Assembly: GCA_027596945.1 (NCBI GenBank)
Contig: JADGJH010000458.1
Location: 1 to 14,876 of the forward strand
Direction of reading: 5' to 3'
From: Physocladia obscura
Taxonomy: Eukaryota > Chytridiomycota > Chytridiomycetes > Chytridiales > Chytriomycetaceae
DNA: 14,876 nucleotides
A program made the position numbers and the translations under genes. Position 1 is the stretch's first letter; each line of letters starts with the position of its first letter. Positions 1-10,519 of the stretch are shown here, in pieces. The notes beneath the pieces were generated by a model. That model was not told the origin of the DNA and ran no database searches. It worked only from the letters and a program-made list of their open reading frames with translations.

Positions 1-17
1 GTTCTAGCTTTTGTTTT

Positions 18-3000
18 TTACAGAATTGTCCCAATATCCCCCACAGCAGGAGACGGCAACGGCGAAGGCGTATTAGGAAGGATCTTCCTGTCGTCCGCCC
101 CAACGTTCGGCGATCCCGTCGGTGACAAAGTCGCAGCACCAACTTGCAGCAACCCATCACTATTTTCACTCGTATTTGAACTTGCACGAGAATTGCCAAC
201 CCCATTAATACCAGTAATCGCAACAGTTTTCGCTTGCGCCAAAATACGCGACGTGATTTTGGCCCGTGTGGACATTTGTGGCGCAGAGCTAATTCGCGGT
301 GGCACAAAATTCGTTGCTGTTGTTGATGATGAATTTTTTGTAATTTTCACAGCAGCCGAATTTGATCGAGAAGCTGTTCCCGGAATAACAGCTTTCGCAA
401 CAATAGCCTTACTTCCAGCTCTGGGCGGTGGAATTGGAGAAACAGCTGTCCTGGTCGTTGTGTCCCGTGGCTTGCTTGAAAGAGAAATAGAGTTGGTTCG
501 TGATTTGGCTGCTGTTGCTGCGGTGGTCGCGTCGAGAAGCGAAGCAGATTTTGCCGGTTCAGTCGACGGCGCTTTTGTTGGTCTTCGTGAGATTGGCAGG
601 GATTTTACAAGGGGCAATGATTGCGTTGCGACTTCAAGTGGTGCAGGCGATTTGGAAATCGTTCGTTGCTTTGGTGGAGCGGGAGGTGCAGGACGAGATA
701 GCGTCGCTGGTTGTGGCGATAACGATGACTTTTGTTCAGAAGCAGGTGAATCCCAACGAGTTCGTAATGTCTTCACATTATAGTAATACCTGATATAAAC
801 GAAAAGTCAAATTGGATAAAAGGCAAAAATAAAATAAATAGAATCAGCTATCTTACACTGTGTTAGCCGGGACATAGACTTTTTTCCAGAAAGAAACCCC
901 TGCAACATCTTCTTCAATGAAATCTTCCGCACCAACTGGTGGCCGACTGATCGATTCAATTGAACTCGATGCTGCTGGTTCCGGTAAAACAATTCCCTTC
1001 ATACTGATAAGTCTCGACATCTCCTCTTCAACAACTGAAAATCCCTCATTTTCTCCTGAAACATTTCTGACAATATTTTCCAACTTATTTTGCAGATTCT
1101 GTGCCGAACTTAAATTTTTTGGTGGTTTCGGGACACCATTTTGTAATTCATGTACAGGCGGGTCAGATGGAAGTGTGCTTTTTTCAGAAGTCGTTGTCGT
1201 GGTGGTAACAGCTTCATTCTCCTTTGTGACAAGGACTTCAACGTATCGGGCAGATCCGGACTCGACTTCAGCGGTAATTACGTCTCCAACATCCATTGCT
1301 AAATATTCGGGGGAGTTTGGCAATAGAAGTCTCATATAGCCGTCATCATCTCGTGCATATCGGTCGTTTCCAATGTAAAGTCTTTGAAGTGTGTGGTTGG
1401 AAGTGAATGCGTCGAATAAAGCTGCAAAACCTTTTTCAAAGACTTGAGCAGGGCCAAAGGTGAGTTGAAGGAGAGTTTTGTTGATTTTAAGTGCCTGGAT
1501 GAAAGTAATCGAATAAGAAAAGAAGGAAGAAAGAAAGTGTTTTTTTTCTTCACCTCTGCAAGTAACACGACATCGTCATCTGTCAAATCATCATCATTGA
1601 CGTCGAGCATGTGAATATCACAATTTGGCTCAAGTAGCTCATTAATCAGCCACTGTACATCAACATCTCCTTCATGTTCAACAACAGTCTCAACTCGCTT
1701 TTGACCATCGTAAGAAACAATTGCGTCTTCAGGATTCACCAATGTAACGGTCGATAACAAAGACGACGAGCCATCGTTGATAACTGCAGCAGTATTAACT
1801 TTGTTAGCAGCCGCCTGTTTCTTATTTTTGCGATGATGCACAAGTGGAATTTCCTCATCTTCATCATCATCATTATCCCCTTGAAACGAAACAGTTTTTG
1901 GACTAGCAGTAATAATATTACCACCAACACCACTGCTAGGATCATTATCATAATTGTCAGACTCGTCGACAAGCTCGTCCGAAATTTCTCCAGCCCCTAG
2001 AATTTGTACCTCACCAAATGAAACTTCACGAGTTTTCCCTTTCCCGTTGAGCAAGGCACCAACAAATTCTTGGTCCGGCTCGTGAGTGCGGCCTGGATGA
2101 TCCCATTGCACGACGCGCGACGGAATATGGTAAAAGTACACCGGGTCGCCATTGTCGGGGATCAGTTTGACCCACTCTTTGTATCCCTCGATATTTTCGG
2201 GGTGGATTTCGGGTCTTTTGGGTGGCGGAGCGGCAGTCGCGGATTGTTCTTCTTGTACAGTTGGTTGAACAAAGAGTTGTTGTTGTATGGGTTCAGTGGC
2301 GATCGATCTTGGCTGGGCTGATTGCGACTGCTGGGTAACTGGTAGAGCTGGAGCGAAATTAACAGGAGGTGCGTATTTGCTTGGAGAAATAATTTGGTCA
2401 ACTGATGTTTTAATTTGTGGTTGCAAGATCAGCCATGGGTGCTTGAGGGCCTCTGAAGCAGTCGGTCTGTTTTCTGAATTCGCAAATGTTTGATGAAAAA
2501 ACAAACAGAGAAGAGTAGAGAAGCAAACCTGGATGCTCTTTCAGAAGATCTGTAATAAATGATTTTGCTTGATCTGAAATCGATATAATCGAATCGAGAA
2601 AGACGAGTTTCGGCTTAGAGCCAAGAACAGATGTTTTGATTGGACCATTTTCGTAAGGAAGTTTGCCATAGAGAAGCTGAAATGTGAGACAACCAGTAGA
2701 CCATATATCAACAGCGCGGCCGTATTTCTCTTTCTTTAGAATTTCGGGGGCCTGTAAACATATGAATGTGAATTCATGAATTCTCAAGATACAAAAAAGG
2801 TGATACGGTACCATGTATCCTTTGGTTCCTTTGATTCCGCCACAGCAATTATAGCCATTATCTTCGGCGCAGACACCAAAGTCGGCGAGCTTGAGAGAAT
2901 CGAGCGCATCAGAAAACAAAAGAATGTTGTTTGGCTTGATATCGCGATGCACAAAATACTTTGAATGTACGGTAACGAGACCCTCCAGCACACAGCGCAC

Positions 3001-3502
3001 TACACACGCAGCCTCAGATTCGCTCAAGCGTCCGCGGCGTTCGATAATATCGGCAAGCGAACACTGAGCTCTGTTTTTTTTTTTTGTAGGAATCAATAAG
3101 AGGGAAACTTAAGGAAAATTCGGCGCAAAGTAGTACATAAGGTTGCAGAAAGAACACGTACTTTTCCATTACGAGAACAAACTGCTCTTCCTGGTTTGTA
3201 TAGAAGCCTTTGAATTCGACGATGCGGAAGGGATTCATTTCGGAGAAGCGACGCAGCGCTTGAGCCTCCAGTTCGATCTGGTCGCGACGCACAGGATCCT
3301 CGGATACCGGAATCAGCTTCATTACAACTTCGTTTGCAGTTGTGATTATATTTCCGGTCGGACTGCTTGCGTTCGGACTTTCGCCATCATTAACATTCGC
3401 ATTATTCGCATTTGCATTTGCTGCATTGTGGTCCACCGCAACCCATAGCTGGTCGTTGCCATCCACAACGCGCCTTGTTGGCCAGAATCGTTCAACTGCC
3501 AT
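18..3502 (-). CDS. Protein kinase with two WW domains and leucine-rich repeats (complete)
   Basis: Six exons join cleanly: 3502-3162, 3070-2812, 2751-2529, 2473-1554, 1494-857, 789-18, giving 1,050 residues with no frame break. The catalytic domain (about 1-290) shows VVMKL with Lys62, an alpha-C Glu near 79, HRDIKPNN (Asp157, Lys159, Asn162), DFG at 177-179, GTKGYMAPE at 195-203 and ENRPTASEALKHPWL at its end. No glycine-rich P-loop is visible; an Asn-rich insert sits before Lys62. WW1 lies at about 372-402 (Trp375, YFYH, Trp398). An acidic/His-rich linker follows, then an RNI-like leucine-rich repeat stretch at about 545-640. WW2 is at about 780-809 (Trp784, YYYN, Trp806). The tail is Pro/Ser/Ala-rich with PPR motifs. 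The family is seen directly; signalling role and substrate are unknown. The start is the first ATG in frame. A CAMK/STE-like group is possible but not settled. Confidence 0.85.
790..856 (-). other. Phase-2 intron splitting WW2 of the kinase gene
   Basis: The donor is GT|GTAAGA and the acceptor ATATCAG|G. Splicing joins a GT dinucleotide to G, making Val794, and reunites FWKKVYVPANT with YYYNVKTLRTRW, a complete WW signature. If the intron is retained, translation stops at the first intron codon (TAA at 856-854 region, directly after the Val). The WW match across the junction is the reason for merging what look like two separate open frames into one gene. Confidence 0.8.
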
Positions 3503-4175
3503 AGGGAATATTTGATGAAGTTTTGATTCCTTTCAATTTGAGATGCTCGAAATTTTTTTCAACAATTTGTCTGTTTCAAGACCAGCCATCCCCACAAACA
3601 CTTCAAAAATATCTATTACAGTTACTTGATCAATATTTTATTTTATCTTCACGCCATTAGTTTTTTTTTTCAACGTTTTAATCTTACTTCCGACAACAGT
3701 ATCCCTCACTTTAGGGTTGAAGTTTGGATGTTTGAAATGCAAAATGAAAATGCAATAGCATAACATTCTTAAATTTTTTACTTCAGTCGCATCAGAAGGA
3801 AAATTTCGGATTTTTTGATAGTAACGCCTGTTTTATGTAGAATTTTTAAAATTTATTGGGCAACTATACAAAAACCCAAGCAGTTATCAAGCATAGTTTA
3901 CCGGTCAAAAATGAGAAGATTTTCAAAATTTATATAAGAAAAAAGATAAAAGAAAATGAAGAGATACAGAAAAGAAGAAAAAGGAAAATACTGTCCTCAA
4001 GTAGGTGTTTGGTATTCTCTTCACATAGAAGTGAAAAAGAAAATTATTCACTTATACAATTGCGAAAGTTCCTCTGACGGTCGATCGAGCTGTATACTGA
4101 TTGAGTGCTCTGGTATTTTGCAATATTTTTGAATGTTCGATTGGATGAATATAACGTAATTTATATTGAAAAAAA
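3503..4175. other. Intergenic region between the CHD locus and the kinase gene
   Basis: About 670 bp of AT-rich DNA without a gene I can support. It must hold the 3' flank of the CHD locus and the promoter and 5' leader of the kinase gene. A purine-rich stretch occupies about 3935-3995 and a T-run about 3661-3670. No tRNA box sequences or canonical poly(A) signal on the minus strand were seen just below 4176. The open frame at 3856-4077 on the plus strand is Lys-rich, low complexity and matches nothing I recognise. Confidence 0.6.
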
Positions 4176-7100
4176 CTAGAGCACAAAATCTCTATCATCC
4201 TCTTCTCCAATACTGGGCTGTTCAGAATAATCAGCCATTGTCATATCGATATTCTGCAGATACTGAGGAATACTATTCGTGCTAACATTCGCGCTATCAA
4301 GATAGATTTGGTCATACTCTCCTTCATCACCATTATGCTTTTTGTGATATTTTGATTTCTTGCGCTCGGACGCGAATTCATCTGCGCCATCGTGCACTGC
4401 TAGAATTTCTTGCGCAATACCAGCCATAAGTGCGGCATTATTAGATTCTTCATGATGACTTGATTTCTTATGCTTCTTTTTCTTCTTCTGTGTTGTTGCA
4501 GCAGCCAGATCCAGAATGCCTGCAAAAAGAGCCTCTTGTTCTTGAGTAATCTCATTGGTATGCTTTTTTTTGTGCTTTTTCTTCTTTTTTGCTGGAAAGG
4601 AAAATTTGATACATTATTAGCAATAAAATAAAATTGAACCTTATTCTCACAAGATTCACAAGCGTCGTCCAATTCTCGAAGGCCAACATCTAAACCAGTG
4701 AAACCCTCCAGTTCTTCGACATCACTGCCATCATCGCTACCTTTGCTCTTCTTTTTTGATCGCTTCCGCTTGACGCCTGCCACAACTTAACTTATCTTAT
4801 CCTGCAACAACCGAATTTGCTCTACCGGATCAAGAGCCATATCTTCAGAATGTGTCACAGACGATAGGTCGTATTCATTTCCAGCCGATAACTTAGAGCG
4901 AGAGCAGAAGCAGAGCTGCTCAATCCATTCGCTCGCGATGACTTGGGCTTGCTCTTCTTGGGGTTGAAGTCGACATCGTCATCAAAATCAGACTCGACTT
5001 TTGCGGAATTTTTCGATGACGCTATTGGGGCAATAGGTGCAGTAAAATTAGTTCGTCGATTTCCGCCACTGCCACGTTTCTTACTCGGGTCTAGCACACA
5101 TTCACACAGCGCATAGAATCGCTTCATCGCAATGGCTTCTTTCATCCAAAAAAGGGCGAGAGCATTTGCCGCAGGGAGAGCAGCTGTTGTTTGAAGATAA
5201 TTTTCATAAATAACGGAATCATTAATAAATAAAATTAAAACAAAGAGGGGGAAAATAGATAAATAAACATATACCCTTCACATATAAATCGCCTCGATTC
5301 AGACCCCATTCAGCAATCCCTATTAAATATGCCTTATCGTGCTCTTTTGACCACCACTCTGGAAAGCCAGAGCGACCAATAGTTCGCAAAGCAACTATGT
5401 TCGAATCGAGCTGCAAATTGGATGCTATCAGCAAAGAAAAAATAGGGAAAAAACTCACTTGAGGATTATCCAAAATGTCTTCGCGTAATTTTGTCATTGA
5501 TTCGACTCTTTTTATCAACTTTTTCGTTTTATCCAACGTGATGAAGTCCATTTCTGCAGCTGTAAGAAGAGGCTTTCCAGGTGTTGGAGAGACAACTTCA
5601 CGACATTATGTCATAAGCTTTCCAAAATATTCTTCGAGGACATCTGGTGCTTTTTTTAACTGAAATATTTCCTTGAAACGTGTCCAGTCGCGTAGACCAG
5701 TTGGTGTTTTATCAGTTTCAACTTCATATGAAGACAGTGTACGATAAAACTCTAAACAGGAAAAAGCGAAAAAAAAATATTATATCAAAAAATTTGGTGT
5801 GTGGCAAGTCTGTGACAAACCAAGTCTATCCCTCTTAGTCAACTCTCTTTCCTTCAACTTATTCCTCTCTTCTTCCTTTTCCTGCCTTACTTTCGCTCAG
5901 TCTTCCAAAAGCATCCGTTTCTGCTCTTCACGCGCAGAATTGACCTGATCACGAAGAAACGCGGCAATAACCTTTCGAATCCGACGACCCAAATCACTTG
6001 CTGTTGGCAAAAGATCCAAGCGCACCGCCGACTTATTTTTCGGTTCGTTTACATCCATCGCATCGTCTTCACCAACATGTGGCTGTCGCCTCACTTTCAC
6101 CTGCAGCTATTTGACTTCCTTCACTTTCCGTCTTGACGTCAGTGCCTGGCGTTTCGCCGGAAACTTCGGTGTTTTTAGAATTAGATATTGGCACCACGAG
6201 AACAGTTGTTAACGAAGGCATAGGGTTTTCGATCAGATGCAATGACCGCGTACTTCCCGTAACCGTGTTTAAGCGTTCCAATAAGCAAATCCCGATCTTC
6301 ATTATCGCCCCACCACGCGTTCACAGGCGCTCCAAAAATCATGGGCATCTTAGAATGTTCATTTGGCTTGATTTTTTCACGAATATTGTAAAGCTGCAAA
6401 AAAAGAAAAAAGATCTTGATTAGCATGAATAACAAGTCAAAAAAAACTTAAATAAAGCAGACCATTTGAAGTCTCAGCAAAAGATTTTTTGCCTTTCTGC
6501 CAATATAATCCCGATGATCTTTCGGCGCATCAAGGAACGCAGATCGATATCCGGCAATCTGATGAATGTCAGCCACAACAATAAATGTAAATATTAAATT
6601 ACCTGTCACTTTGTTGCTCCCTTGTATGGAGCAGATAAATCTGCAGTTTCAATATCAGGAATTTCATCAAGCTGCATCATATTTTTGACATCCTCCACAA
6701 CATCAGCATCAGCTGCGTTGCATGTAAGAACAAACTGTATCACACATGGAAGCAAGCTTTCAAATCCAAAACGCTCCTCAATAACTCCATGAAAAAAGAA
6801 GCAAACACTAACCAATAAAGCGGTCCCACCGAGAATAGCCAAACGTCATCAAACACCGTTCCAAGCGAAGGCAATCTGCCTGCGACCATAATTTTGGTTG
6901 ATTTGACGTGTCCTTTTTTCGTTGTACATCGTCGTTTGCTGGGCATAATCAGTCAAACTTGCTTAATAAATGACTACAAATGCTTACGATCAAACGAAAC
7001 ATCGCCTTCTGGTTCAGCTTCATCAACAAACTGGTCTCCGAATCTTTGAACTGTCGGAAAATGTCAGTAATGATTGTGAGAAGGAAAATAATCAAACCTT

Positions 7101-7394
7101 GTTTCGTCATTCTCGCAGTATCTATGATCAAGTCAGGTGCTTTTGGAAGCTCAGCAACATTTAATTCAGCCTTTTTAGCAACTTTGTCCCAAAACTCAGG
7201 ATCATTAATATCGACCATTACTATCCCAAAAAAGAATTATTAGAGACGCAAAACGCATACAGATACATTCACAAGAGCCTTCAGAAGTCGCAAAAGTGGC
7301 TTTTGAGAAGATGGAGCTCTTTTCTTGACTATTGTCATGTCGAATAACCTGAGTACGGCGAGTGAGAATTTGATCAATATCTCCTTCATCATTC
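4176..7394 (-). other. CHD pseudogene: C-terminal half with SANT/SLIDE-like and WW-IG-HG modules
   Basis: Exons are 7394-7273, 7220-7098, 7050-6988, 6938-6813, 6784-6603, 6558-6463, 6393-6214, 6100-5821, 5751-5459, 5410-5275, 5183-4893, 4776-4651 and 4591-4176. Order: DIDQILTRRTQVI; DPEFWDKVAKKAEL; SQADCLRLERCLMTFGYSRW (SANT-like); NLLLRLQM/LYNIRE; AWWGDNEDRDLLIGTLKHGY; charged coiled segment; EFYRTLSSYEV; EYFGKLMT stop CREVV; FPEWWSKEHDKAYLIGIAEWG; then Ser/Lys-rich tail ending TAG 4178-4176. The last exon holds a duplicated pattern: KKKKKHKK followed by AL-x-AGI helices, twice. The two WW-IG-HG modules are what mark this as CHD6-9-like. Confidence 0.78.
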
Positions 7395-7447
7395 CTGTAA
7401 AAAGTTGAATTTGAAAAACAAAAAAACAAATTTGAAAAAATCCTCAC

Positions 7448-8575
<1,128 letters not shown>

Positions 8576-8644
8576 CTAATTTTGACGGAAAAAGAAGTTG
8601 AAAACAACCAAAAAAATTAGAATTAAAATAAAAGCAACACTCAC

Positions 8645-9779
8645 ACGTCGATAATGGTTTCCTCCTTGATCGGAATAGACTTCTCAACATTTTCCTTCAA
8701 CCGTCGCAACATCAGAGGTTTCAACAACGCCTGCAATTTCTCGACATCCTGTGCACTCGACAAGTTTCTGAAATCTCGCTGGAATTCGCGTTCGGAATTT
8801 CTCAGGGTGTAAAAATTTAGCAGCGCCCATAACTCGTCAAGACTGTTTTGAAGCGGTGTTCCTGTCAGCAGCATGCGGTGCTCCATTTTGTACTGTTTTA
8901 GAACTTCACTGATTTTGGACGCTTTGTATTTTAGGCGGTGTGCTTCGTCTAGGACAATGCAGCGCCAGTTAATTGGACGAAGTTGCGACACTGGGTTGTA
9001 AAGAAAAAACTATTAAAATTCAATTTTGCTGCGAAACTTAAATAAAAGTCGGCGTACTTCCAGATGCAGCCATTTCATAAGTCGTTAAAATAACATCAAA
9101 CTTGTAAATATTCGCAACAATTTGATGCTGGTTCTAATTAATCGTATGATCATATTGTGAAAAAAAAATGAATGAAAGAACAAAGGGATAAAAAAAGTGT
9201 TCTCACATCTCGGTAATAAAACTCAGTTTCTACAATCAAATTTCTCGCAGTATCCCTTCCGTGATACACAACAACATTCATATCACTCCATCTGTTCAAC
9301 TCGCGCTCCCAGTTTCCAATCGTCGACAATGGCGCAATCACAAGAAAAGGCCCTTTGATGTTGCATCGTGTATAAATATAATCCAAAAATACCGTCGATT
9401 GTACAGTTTTTCCAAGACCCATTTCATCGGCAAGAATGCTCTTTTGGTTGTTGTACCAGCTCTATGGATGGAATCAGAATTAATTTTTATTTTTAGAATT
9501 TAATTTTTTTTTGCGAAAATTTACCAGAATAATAACCAATTGAGTCCTTCTAGTTGATAAGTTCGCAATTGCATATCATTTTTATAATGGAAAAAAAATG
9601 AAAAGTTCATAATTGTGAGTATAAATAGCCCGGTTGTACGAGGCTGCTTACACTGGTGATTCATCCATTTTACTCCATTCTCGAGCGGATGGGCGCACTC
9701 CTTCATTTTGGTAAGATCTAAACTTTGAATCATCAACCTCTCGTTGATCGTAAAATTCTTAAATTTTCGAATCATCAAT
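8645..9779 (-). other. CHD pseudogene: linker and SNF2 ATPase lobe 1
   Basis: Exons are 9779-9654, 9586-9525, 9459-9207, 9133-9058 and 8990-8645. Visible helicase motifs: LRTYQLEGLNWLLF (Q-like region), [11 protein letters not shown] (motif I, Walker A), [18 protein letters not shown] (Ia), DEAHRLKY (II, usually followed by Asn) and LLTGTPLQNSLDELW (III). The exon at 9586 has no AG in front of it. The exon at 9779 contains TAA at 9761. The segment after LLNF is out of frame and then restored. Confidence 0.82.
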
Positions 9780-9847
9780 CTGGTGAGAAAGAAAGAAAGA
9801 AGGAAAAAAGTTCAACAAAAAAATTTGAAAAAAAAAGTGTATTTTAC

Positions 9848-10519
9848 CTCTTGAACAATTGAGGTTGATACCCATGTACTAAAATCATAGGTTTGTGAAC
9901 ACCACTTGACAAGATACATGACTTCACCATTATTGTCCCCATCATCAATGATTCGATCCATTTGCTTAAACGACGGGTTGAATGGTTCTTCTTCACTCCA
10001 TTGAGTTTCGAAGAGAGGCTTGGCGAGAAATTTCTGCAGCCTCATTTTACCCATTCGATCAGCTTCGATTTCAGTTTTTGAAAGCCATTCAGCATGATAC
10101 TAGCTCATGTTCTAAGTAGGTGACAAGTAGAAATAATCTATTTAGGATCCAAAAACAAATAGGCAACAAACCTTATACTTGACTAAAACATCTTCTTCCC
10201 TCACAAAATAGCCGTCAGCTGCATAAACAGCCGGTTTCCAGGACAGTAACTTGTCAATACCTTGAGACTTGTTGCCCATCTCAATAACAACAATTTCATG
10301 TGGAACGATTTTGGCAGTTTTTGGCCCCTTCTTTTTTGGAGCAGTAGAGAAAGAGGAAAAGGATGACTTGCTTTTGTGATGGTTTTTGGTGAAAGCAGCC
10401 GATTGCTTCAATTTCTTTAATGATGAAGCAGATGTCTTTTTTGCGAAGGAAGTGTCAGAATCATCACCGGCACCGAGCTGGTCGATTTCATTCGATTCAG
10501 ATGGGGCATCATTATTCAT
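9848..10519 (-). other. CHD pseudogene: N-terminus and tandem chromodomains
   Basis: Exons are 10519-10172 and 10111-9848. The first carries a Ser/Asp-rich, then Lys-rich leader and the start of chromodomain 1 (DKLLSWKP, VLVKYK). The second continues NMS, a TAG codon, YHAEWLSKTE, then chromodomain 2 with YLVKWCSQTYDFSTW. Chromodomains of this family bind histone tails and gate the ATPase. The arrangement and the YLVKWC-x-x-Y-x-x-STW pattern fit CHD6-9 better than CHD1 or Mi-2. Acceptor use at CTAG (10101-10100) instead of TTAG (10113-10112) would skip the stop at the cost of four residues. Confidence 0.75.

Noticed and set aside
193..783. A 196-codon plus-strand open frame opposite the kinase tail
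   Set aside because: It is antisense to low-complexity Pro/Ser/Ala coding sequence; the minus strand completes a WW domain and is the real gene.
853..1335. Treating the LRR segment and the Pro/Ser segment as separate small genes
   Set aside because: Phase-matched splice sites join them to the kinase in one 1,051-codon frame, and WW2 is only complete when they are joined.
3856..4077. Small Lys-rich plus-strand frame in the intergenic region
   Set aside because: A purine-rich stretch gives Lys/Glu/Arg codons by composition alone; no homology or conserved pattern was recognised.
4592..4655. Suspected frame break before the last CHD exon
   Set aside because: Using donor TCTT|GTGAGA rather than AAG|GTTCAA gives the correct phase with no break.
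6394..6465. Suspected in-frame TAA after NLLLRLQMVCFI
   Set aside because: The donor ATG|GTCTGC joins RLQM directly to LYNIRE, matching the family, so the TAA is intronic.
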